Source: Ptychodera flava
Taxonomy: Eukaryota > Hemichordata > Enteropneusta > Ptychoderidae
Direction: 5' to 3'
DNA length: 64,000 bases
Assembly (NCBI RefSeq): GCF_041260155.1
Contig: NC_091946.1
Location: 38,256,276-38,320,275, forward strand
The position numbers and the translations under genes were made by a program. How positions within the stretch are numbered: position 1 is the first letter of the stretch; every line of letters starts with the position of its first letter. Positions 48,901 through 60,900 of this stretch are shown here, piece by piece. The notes beneath the pieces were generated by a model. The model did no database searches. It had not been told where the DNA came from and saw nothing but the letters and a program-made list of their open reading frames with translations.

Positions 48901-51900
48901 CCGCTATTTATCAACCGCAGGTATCTGTGCTAGTCATCTATGCGAATTTTGGTGGAATCAGCAAACTTTGTTTTTCGTTTTTTGCCGAGTCAGTAAGACT
49001 CAGCTTTCTCCCACGGGACATGACCGATCACCGACACGAGTGGTACTGCTGTGGCGTACAGCAGCGTCAGCGTAGACTCGTACTCCATAGCTTAGTTGAC
49101 AATTGCCCCAGTGCCGAACGTTCTATGTTCGGAAGCTGAATTCAGGTGGGCCTTTTTAATAAAGTGACATTAATTGTTTTCAGACTGACGAAGATTACCA
49201 GGTGAACTGAATGAAAACCTCAAATGTTGCATCAATGACATCAGAGTGTTCATGATCACAGATTAGTAAAATATACGTACAACAGATGATTTCATAAACA
49301 TTATAGCGTTGATGCCGTGATAGAAATACGGTTTACTAATACTGTGTACGTTAATTGAGATATAATATAAGAATAAGTGATCATATTTTTTCGATTCATT
49401 ATCATAAAAATGCCATCGGAATTTGATTTTTGTTATATGGCTTATGATATTTTGAGATATCGTCGGTCAAATATTTCGTCGGAGTTTGACAACTGCTGAT
49501 AAAGCTGTTTGCCTCGTAAACCAAATACGGCTACTAGCAGCGACAGAAGAGTTCGTAATTTTTCTCTCTGGAAAAAATGTCCATGAACATTTCTAGAGAA
49601 ACCCTTGCACGTTACGCATTGTGACAGTTTTCGATGCTGTCTTGCCAATGCACAGTCGACTTATGTTATTTGTTTAATAAATGTTATTAAGGTATTCAAT
49701 CATGGTGAGGTAATAATTCATCCAATAAACTGACATTGCTTTCTACTTTGGTTTTTCTGTCGCGATCACAGAATATTTACTGAGATGTTCACTTTTCGAT
49801 TTGAAAACGAATACAACATCTTGACGTTTACCTACCGTCCTTAGCGCCTGGATTTCTCACAAATCTGTCCCCGTTATTGTTAAATGTGAAGCAGTTTCCG
49901 TATTTTTCATCTTGGAACGTGTGGAAATCGCTGTAGAATCAAACAAGAAAAATGTGAACACATAGATGAAACACATATTTATTTCAATAGATCTTACGAA
50001 CATCTCAAGCATTTTAAAATAAACATATAACCTTCGAAACTAAAATGTTAGCAGTGAAGTTAACGCCAACATTGCTACAAATCTGTCGAGTTACTGAAAA
50101 ATCGATTTTTCAGAGTCCGCAGAAAAGACATAATTCCAAATTAATGTTATTTCCTTCGTGTCGCCTGTCAGCTTGACGCAATATCTAGGGAATCCTTTTG
50201 TAATCAACTGGGCAGTGTGATTGCCGAAAATGGACGTCATTTATTTGCGCTAATAACAATGTATATGTAAAGTGTATTATATGTTCGATGGTTCTTCTTA
50301 AAACGCTGTAATATGTGTTTTGACTTTTTAGACAGGGGTAAGTGATCGATACAGCCTAATCTCTCCAATTTATCTTCCTATCAATTATAAACGCCTAAGA
50401 TCTCATCTAGCATTGCATCTTGTGCCATGATAACAACACTTTAAGATCGATTTGTCTCACCTTGCATTGCATCTTGTGCCATGATAAGAACACTTCAAGA
50501 TGAAGTCACGGCTCTGGTGTCCCAACTCACTGATTCTGTCTTTGCCAACTTTTAATATTTCATCAAAGTTTCCGTAATCCGGAGACAGACTGTAAGACTT
50601 AAATCCTATCCAATCAGGCGGATCTTCGCCCTTTACAGCGTGGTACTCGTGACTCGGACGATATTCCGAAAGGAACTTTTCATAGGCGTAATGGTCAGTA
50701 GTGATGTTATGGAATTGTTTGAACCAAGGTGATGATGGCATGAAAACACGATCTTTTTCATAGGCTTTAGAATGAAGAATATTTGATATGTTCCATTAAG
50801 CTTTATAAGTACCGTTTAAGTGACCAGCGAATATTCTTGCCATGAATTGGAAATTCTTCCTTGTAAAGTAATTAAATTGAATCATACTATATTCACTGGG
50901 GTTGGCAGGTGGAATCATTCGCAGGAGACGTGCTTGAAAGCACGTCATCATCCGATGAAAGACATTACATTTGCCGTAAAGTGATAATTTTTCACATGCA
51001 GACAAGGCTTCCAAAACTAGGTCAAATCTATATTATCATAAAGCTCAACATATTTCGGTTAGAATGGAACGTGCTATCGCATGCTCAAGTTCAGTGATGA
51101 TAAAATTGTAACTAAAACGTCACACGACATCTCTTGATACACTTTTACTCTGCATATCTGCGGTCAAAATAAAAAAAATAGAAACTGCTCAGCTATACGA
51201 ACGCGAAAACCTAGTTCAAAAATTTTAATCTAAAATGTATCATGACAAATTGAAATAACTACTGTTTGTATGAAAAGTTTGAAGTATACTTTTAATTACA
51301 AACTGTTTTGGCATTTTTCAAACAAAGTCTCGTCAGAAACTTCCCGACTTGTGAATCTCGCAGGGCAATCGTGTTTTTATTTTTGCTCACAGGACTTATA
51401 GGTGTTGACTTTCTCTATAAAATCAATATGGTCTGATTGAACTGTCTGTATGCATCTAGCGCATGTAATTTTTTTCTAAAGGAGTAGTATACTTGTAGTG
51501 TCTAAGACAATATTTAAAGCACTGCGATTTTTATTCATAGGGGCCGGTGTATGTAAATTACAATCCAAGTGGCTCCTAAGAAGCGCGAGATTTGAACAGG
51601 GCCTTCCATGACAGTTGGTCAGAGGAAGGCTTCTCAGACAAGGTTGGTTGTACACTACCTAATTGCAGGTTTCCCACAAGACTCCACTCCCATAACAAAT
51701 CTGAAAATTCCGTAACTTACCCCGAGAGCAGTTTCTTTCATCGCTTCCGTCAACACATTGTGGAATGATGTCACATACTCGATAATTATGCAGACATTCG
51801 CCTGAATCACACTGGAAGTAACCTTCTGGGCAGGACGTACCATTATGCAAGGAATCAGCGACTAATGGCAAAAAAGAAATAAATTGTTTGAGATCATGTT

Positions 51901-54900
51901 ATCGCTAAACCTACTTGGAAATGAACTGTTGAAAGGTGATTGACATTCTTACAAAAGCGATGCCTACTGCATTAACTTGCGGCAACAGAGTCTCTTTCTC
52001 ATCTAAATAAATGAAAAATTACACATCTTTAGCAGCAGCTCTGTGTGTAGTTTCATATCTCTTGCCCGCGTAAACTTAAAATGCACTTTATGAGGCATTG
52101 TGGGAAAATACTTACGTCCATCTATCAGAACTTCGTAATGGTCGTAGTCTGAGTCTGTCAGTAAATCCGTGCCACTGTCTCCAAGCCTGCTCGACACCAA
52201 CAACAAACATATTCTGGTTTTTTGTTTGTAATTAAATGATAGGCAGCTTATATCCCTGGTCATTAGGCACTCGTAAGCACACTGATCGACGGATATCAAG
52301 GGTATATCAATGGATGTAGCACCCACTAGTCTTCTCTGACTTAGTTTCTCAAATAGTGGCAATGAATTGACGTCGACATTGCGCGCTTCGTGGTCTATGT
52401 ATTCTGTGGAAAAGAAAAGATACGCCAAATCAATACAGTGTCATCGTTTGGGAACTTGTAGTTTGCAAATTTGTTTGTGTATGTTTTTGTTTGTGTGCAA
52501 AGGATAACAATTAACAATTAACAATGCAAGTAGGTGATGGTCTTGCAGAAATCTTGTAATGTTCACGTCGTCTCGGTTAGCCTACCGATGGCGCACTTAC
52601 TATGACTGATAAAATCTTTACATAGGCAAAAAAAATTATGTTAACTTTGTTTCTGTTAACGTAACTACCCTATTTAATACCAAAAACTTTAATCTTTTTT
52701 TTCATTTTCAAAACGTCAGGCATGATTTTGCAGAATTTTGCTGTTTTCTGATCCGTCACACGGGAATAAACGAGTAAAACGCTACCCTACTTCCTTAGGG
52801 CTTGTTCACTGAAACACGCAATTTTATTTACGCACATCGCTGAATGAATTTCTTTCACAAAGTACAAATTTCAGTGAAACCAACCTTCTGCTTTGACTTC
52901 AAGCTCACAAAAATTCATCCATCGAATCCTGTCTTCTAGTTGTGCGGTTACATATCTGCCAATCAGCGGTACGGGGCATTCGATGTGGTTTATAGTGTGT
53001 GCGAGGTCGTACATTCTTAACGGTCTCCCACATTTAGGATTTTTCTTGATTTCCAAACTTGATCCTACTCTGAACACAACACCATTACTTCGCTCCACTG
53101 GTCAAGTGAAAGATATAGATTCAAAGAAATGTTTTTTGGGTTTATCCAGTGATGATTAACTCTCACCAGGTGTGTACAGCGATACCCATTCCGCAAAATG
53201 TGGCAGTGTATGCCGATGTCATATTAAGAAAGATTCTTTTTCATTTCAAACAGATATGTGTAGGTTTACTGCTTCAAACTTGATGTATTTGTGTGTCATT
53301 TAGTCATTCAGCAACAAACGCACGCCTATAAAACGCTGGAAATCATTCCAAATCATCGAGTCATGTACATAGAGGCAAATAATTTGATGTCCGTGACTTT
53401 TAAATCTTACCGCAGCAATCGTCCCGGTTTATAAACACCACTCTGTAAACTCTGTAATCTTTCAGTAAATCCACCCTCCACCATGGTTCATTTTCCAATC
53501 TAGTGTGTATACAGCTACCGAATTCATAATCGCTGTTTAGGTTTCCATCCACGGCCTTGGATGGTACACCTCCACTGCTAATGCTCACTTGTTCAGCTGG
53601 CTTCATCAATGCCACGTTCGGTAGTTCGTCTATAAATGCTGATAAAATAATTTTGGGATAATTAAAATGACCTGAAGGTCCCAGTAATAAACGGATTACC
53701 GACTTAATCGAGTCGCATTGAAAAGGATAACTCTGCCAAATTATGTCACAGGCGGCCGAGGCTATATTGATATTATTGAGTTTTTCTCACTGCTTTCTCT
53801 ATCAGTTCCTCTCCTTTTCTTAATGCTCTGACTGATCGGAGTGAATAAAATAAATGATTATATAACTTAACCTAACCCCTTGTCTCTTTTTTTATTTGAC
53901 AACCAATTACAAGGACGTTTATCTCTCATATACACATGTAATTAATTGGTCAACACAACTAATAATGCTTACCAGTGGACTTATCGCGGGTTTTATGGGT
54001 TGACAACGTTGCGAAAGATACGGAAAGTTACATTACATCATTACAAATGTTTCATTTAAATCTCTATCTTTCGCAATGTTGACCGACCCATAAAATCCCT
54101 GATAAGTCAACGAATTAGCATCATTAGTTGTGTTGACTTATTTATTTATTTATTTATTTATTTATTTCACATTCATGGATTTCCCAGTTACAGACTCAAA
54201 TGGGGTAAAGACTCCTTTTAAGTTGTAATCTATCATGGGATTCTACATAACGTAAAAAAGTACTAAAGTTTACAACATGAAAATTAGTAAAAGAAAGTAA
54301 AATCAGTACAGGTAAACCCTTAAAACGATGATTACAGATAAAAAATATTTTAAAAAATTTCTGCTAAAATGCGTAGTAATCTATCTGTCTACATTGTCTC
54401 TGATGTAAAAGTTCAACTGGGATTTGGTCAGGTTAGTACTGCATCTAATCATGTCAGGCAAAGAATTCCAAGCTCGAGCAGCACGCATGGCAAATTTCCT
54501 TTGACATGTTTCAGTACGAAATTTAGGCAGGAATAATTTGCAAGTTGAGGCTTCTCGTGTCCCATCAGAGTGGACGTCAATAAGCGTAATAATTTTATCG
54601 ATACTATAACATGGAGATTATTGAAACTTTTGTGAAATAATAAAATACATTGTCTAATACATTAAACATTAAATCTTTCAAAAAGTATTTCAGTTTTGGT
54701 ATCAAAATCAGCAATAAGGATCACTCTTAAGGCACGCTTCTGTATTTTATAAGCCCTGTCTATATTTTTAGAAGCTTTATTTCCTCACACAAACAGCAGT
54801 AATCAATGGTAGATTGAATCAAACCATAGTATAAAACTTTTCTAAGGTGCAAAGGAATGAAATTACACTGGCGCCTAAGTAGTCCAACTCTCCGGCTCAA

Positions 54901-57900
54901 AGTGAAACAAAGATTATCAATATGTTTACCCCATGAAATAAAATTGTCTAATGTTAGTCCCACAATCTTTTCAGAGGCGACACATGAATTGTTTTTGCTT
55001 TTAATAGAGATATCCAATTGTTCAGCATATTTTTGACGAGATCCGACTTACAAAGCTTTCGTTTCACCTTCATTTGTCGTCATTCCTTTACTTAAAATCT
55101 ATTGTTATTTCACAACACTACATCACTTGAAGGGATTTATTAACATGCAGAACAGAAATTCTTGAGGTAAGAAGGGTCTGGTCATCAGCGTACATATCAA
55201 GTTGAGAGTTATGCAAAGTAAATGGTAAATCATTGATAAAAATAGTAAATGGCAGTGGTCCCAGTAATAATCCTTGAGGTACACCTACAGTCACCTTTTG
55301 AACATTGGAAATTTACCCATATAAGTAACCACATGAGAACGATTTGATAAAACGATTTAAACCAGTTTAAGCCATTACTTTCTAGTCCATATAAAGAAAA
55401 CTTTCTAAGAAGGGTTCGATGATCAACTAGATCGAATGCTTTGACAAATTCAAAAACAGAATACCAGAAAGTCTACCATTGTCAATATTTTCTACAATTC
55501 ATCACATATTCTTAATAACGCTGTTTGACAGGAAGGGTGTCTTCTAAATCCAGATTGTATCTCATGATTCATAAAGCAAATCCATATTAGACAAAAACTC
55601 ATAAAAACTACAATGTATATGGCTTTCAATAACTTTGGAAATAGCAGGTAAAATTGAAATGGGTCAATAATTGAACATTTCAGTAACACAGCTAGAACCA
55701 TTATAAATAGGGACAACTCGTGCACATTTAAAATATCAGGGACGACTGCATTGTCAATACTTAAATTTAACACCTTTGTCAATGAATCTGAAATTACCGA
55801 AGCACCTATGCGCAGTAGTTTTGCGCTTACATTATCGGTGCCCGTAGATTTACAATCTGATAAAGCTTACTTTACAAAGTCAACAGAAAGAGTGGAAATT
55901 TGCAAACGATGATCCATCAAGTTTCTTATCGAGGTACTCTGTTAAGGAAGAAAAATCGGGATAATCATCGACAGAAATGTTGAAGTTTAGGAATGCTAGA
56001 GAAATAATTGTTGAAAGAATTAGTAAGCACGTTGAAATTAGTGACAAGAGTGCCGTAAAATCTCCATCGGAGTATGACTTTGTGGCCAAATATGACACCT
56101 CGGTCACTCAAATGATTAGCGACAGCATTCCCGGCTTTGAATTATAACAGTGATGCATATACTGTATCACTTCATACAATATTTAGACAATTTTGGGACC
56201 AATCCTGACGGGTGTAGCATGCTAGCAGGGTACGCTTACCCATTCCGGACACCTGGTACCACCACTAACTATCAGTGGTTCAGGATGGTCCTACTTAAAT
56301 TTGTAAATCTCAAATGTCCCATGGACCTGGTAATGTATTACCTTGAATGAAAATGATTATTGGACCAGTTTAATGTCATTTTGTTCCCTTGGTTTCGTGA
56401 TATTTTTATAAATATACCACTGCCTTATAATTTGAACCATTATCATTAAGCTCTTTGATAAAGTATCAAATGAACTACTTTATTTCTTGCAAGTTTATAA
56501 AGCGCAAGTTTCTCAAAATCCCCTTTACCTTGATTTAGCAAAGAATCCCTCTCATGCATAGTATTCCAAATATACTGATTCATCCATGCTGGCTATTTTC
56601 TATGTTTCACACGCTTTTCAATATAGGAAGCATGTGTATCACAAATCTTATTGAAGATAGTAACCCAAAGTCTTGTAGCAACGTTTACATTACTCGTGAG
56701 ACTAACTAAAAACCATGGCGCATGTGATAAGTCATAAAGAAAGGGGTCCTGCTTTGCCTTCAAGTTATAGACTTTGCAAGCTCAGATCTTTGTACATTCT
56801 GTCAAAGTGCATAAAAACAATATCTTATCTTTTGTTGATTGTATTTTTACCAAAAATATGTTGAATGAACTGTATACATCTTGGAACAAAGTTCTGAACT
56901 GTTCGAAAATCATTTAACCAAGCAAATAATTCTTGGAAACAAAGAATGGTCAGATCATTTGAATCATATTGTTATTCTCTACAAGAAATGCACATTTAAA
57001 AGTAAACCGAAGAAAGATCATCCAAACTTAACCGTTAAAGATAGATATCAAATATATCCAAAAGTTAGATTTTGGAAAAGAAAAGGCACTATGTCCCAAT
57101 ATTTTGAGAAATGGCAGGACTTTGTTACATAGGGCATTAGTGACATCTCGACACTGGACCTGACACATATGTTCCTGTATTTATTTTTTGTTTCAGTTAT
57201 TTACCGTGGTAGGAATGGCTCTGTCTCTTTTTTCGTTTTGGTGCCTGCTTTTGTATTTGTTTATGTGTTTTCATGTCGTTCTTTAAAAATGAAAGTTGAC
57301 CAAATGTACATGTATATGACAGATCTTCTTATAACATTACGACAGAGATATGTAAAGTCTTTAGCTCTCTGTAGTTACAGCATGAGTTCAGTTTTTCGGA
57401 CTTTTTGCAATAAAAGATAAAAAAAGGAAAGGAGTCCTGTTTAAAATGCATCAGTGAGCGAAATTTAATCGACAAGTGTGAGGAAATGCGTTTAAAACTA
57501 GAGTTCATTTTGCTGACACAAATGATAGGGTAGTGGTCTGACAGACCAATCCCAGGAATTTGAACGTTAACGACTTCACTGTTAGAAACGTAGATGTTAT
57601 CAATTCAAGTTTTTGAAACAGGCCTTGTTAGCTTGGAGATTATTTGATCTAAGTTCAGATTACGTAAAAACTGATAAACATAATGATTTCGACCACCTTG
57701 AGTGAACAGATCAATATTGAATTAATTACAAGATATGTATGTAACAGATAAACGTCTTTATAGTGGGGTGTAAAATAAATAAGATCCTGATGCTGTTAAG
57801 TGTTTGAATGATATCCATGACAAATATGTTGTCGTTCCTGCTGATAAAGCTGCCAATAACTTTGTATTTGTCTTTAAGAAATATTATTTTGAATGTCTTA

Positions 57901-60900
57901 TAGACGAACTTGGTGTAACTAAGACCTCCACCAACTCCATTTACAGACAGTCAGTGTTCAGCAAATCTGAAATTTTGGCAAAGCATAAGTCATTCATGGA
58001 TAATTTTAATATTACAACAAAGGATGACCATAATAAGTTGCCTAGCTTATACTGGATACCAAAGCTCCACAAAACACCTTAAAAGGCTAGGTTTATTGCA
58101 GGATCTTCAAAATGTTCAACAACAGAGTTATCGAAGATACTGACTTCTGTTCTTTGTACCGTTAAACGGGGACTTCAAGCATACTGTGATGTTGTCTTTT
58201 CTCTGAGTGGTATAAATCAAATGTGGATATTAAAAAAATTATCTGACTTATAATTGATATATGGCGGGTGCCGTATGTGGGGAAGGATGCGCTTACTATT
58301 TTCGAAACACCTGACATCACTTCTTGGTCTTCTGGCCAGAGGTCCATATATCTTTCTTTGATGAATATGACTTTGTTTGTGTGCCGTCTATTTACTGTCT
58401 ATTCTGTGCTGTTTTGTGTCTATGTTTACAACTATTGTCTTATGAATTCTGACCTACCGTCATTGGATTATGGATTGTTATGATTGCGATTATAATTTAA
58501 TTAAAGAGTCAAGAGGCTAGGTTAGGTTATATAATCATTTATTTTATTTACTCCGATCAGTCAGAGCATGAAGAAAAGGAGAGCAACTGATAGAGAAAAA
58601 AGTGAGAAAAACTCAAACTCAATATATTAATAACGTCTTGGCCGCCTGTGATTATGCTAAGGTCAATTCACAACAAGAGTAAAACAAGCCGATGTTCTAA
58701 GGGTGATTCTAGAGTATGAAGATGTTGTTGGTTGCATTCCATTCAATCAAAACCTTTTATCGTATGATGCCAGGTAACATTTACACAGATGACACAGGAG
58801 ACACTTTTAGGAAGATACAATATTTATATCCTGAAGACCATACACTGATTTTGTCCTTGCGGCTTTGTGTGTTTAGTCTTCTCACTCTTCTCTTCGTGTT
58901 TCGTAAACTTTCATATGTAAATATATGGGCGTTACTAACGTTTTCGGATTTCGGATCGGTATATATGTCAGGTACCTTTTCAGATCGTTGACATCTATAC
59001 GCAAATATCTCTCAGAAGACACTGCATTTGTCTTGAAAACATGAACAAAGCATTGTTTACTCACGTATTCCCTGTAGCTCGACCTCGCAGAGATTCAAGT
59101 ATTCAGTTTTATTGACAAGTTGTATGCTGACGTAACGTCCAATCAGCGGCGACTTACAAGTCACTGTTATGATTGCGCTGCTGTTCACAATGTGTTTATA
59201 TGTTATGACGCCACAGATAGTTGTTCCATTCTCTGCTCCAACCACAGTCCCAACATCGAGGGACTTCGCTCCAACTGAGACAACGGCCGAAGCGAGCCTT
59301 TCACCTTTCAAAACGAAGAGTGAAAAAGTTATTTTGTCGAAAAAAAAGAAAAATTGATAATATGAACTACAATATGACGAATAAAAGTCTGCTATACGCA
59401 GTAAGCAAAACATGTATGAGCGATTAACTTACTGCAGCAATCCTGCCTGTTAGCTATAGTAACACGATACACGGTGTAGTTTTTCCCAAGATCAACTCTC
59501 CACCATGGTTCAAACTCTAAGTCTGTCTGTGAACAACTCCAAAACCAGAAATTAGTATTCTTGATACCGTCAACAGCGAGTCTGGCTGGGGCATTTGGGT
59601 ATTCGCTGCTCTGTTCTGCTGTCATTCTAAGGGCTGCATTTATGACCCATAATTCTGATAAAGGTTATAGTAAAACAATTCAACATATTTTGTGAAAATC
59701 AACGTTAATCAGAACAAAAACAAAATAAAAACAATTTCATTTACATTTACCTCGACTCTGCCAAATACAAACACGTAATTGCGGAAACGCCATTAGTTTA
59801 CCAACCTGAAGCCATAACCTCCACTTCACACAACCTCAATCTGTCGGTGAATCCAGATATTATGACCAACACGTTCCTACCGATTGATGGCCCACATGGA
59901 CATGTGATCTCTCGGCCATATGAATGAAAGATTCGGGTGCCGCACTTGTCTCCAACTATATCTCTTCCACTACCGTATCCAACGATTACATCACCTCCCT
60001 GTCTATTAGCGTCTGTTCATTACAAAAAAAAACAAACAAGATATCGCACTGTATTTGTCTTAAATTGAAATATTTTGGGTGTCACATTTACTGTCTTATT
60101 ATCACTCCACTTCTGTTACGCCGCAAAGTTTATTTTTGCGATGTTCAAATCGCCTTACCTCCGTATTCAATATCAGTCATTTCCTGCCGGTAAACTATGA
60201 CTTCATGGATTTTGTAGGAATCGCCGAGGTCGACTGCCCACCAGGGTTCATACTCATACTCTGTTGCCGAACAACTCTTCAGCAACTTGTATCCTTCCGT
60301 GTAACCGTCGACAGCTTTCTCGGATTCGTAAAGTTCAGTACTGCTCTGCGTCGTTTGCTTACCAAGAGCAAGATTTTTTTGACTGGACCCTAAATGGTCA
60401 ACAAGGACTAGAATTATACAACCTTGGATAACATGGAAACAGTACAGTATAATATGAAGACGTTACAGTAAAAACGTGGAAACTCTACTGTCAAAAACAG
60501 ACAGCTTTTGTATATTAAGGTTCATCTTTGTTAAACGACAACGTGATTACTTAATTTGCTTAGTGTTATGGATGATGACCGCTATGTTAATTAAGCATTT
60601 TTATTTTGGGACGTTTCTCATACTAATCTTCTATACAGAGATTCCATTCAGCACTAAATAAATGACAGATTGTGACAAATATCTAAACGGCATTCTTGTC
60701 CTGTATTGTCCCGTTAAAGAAAATGATGAATGTGTCAGTGCGTACTCACTGCAAATATCAGTGGATTCATCACTTCTATCGGGGCAGTCCATAACACCAT
60801 CACATGTATACAACATTGGAATACATCGCTTGGAAAATCCACACTGAAATTCACTCTGTGAACAGTCTTGAAAGTTACAGTTCCGGATTAAGTACACGCA

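Noticed and set aside
56881..57420. Two consecutive 83-codon frames as a small gene
   Set aside because: No domain recognised; they sit within a broken LINE and end near an A-rich tail. Kept only as an unidentified insertion.
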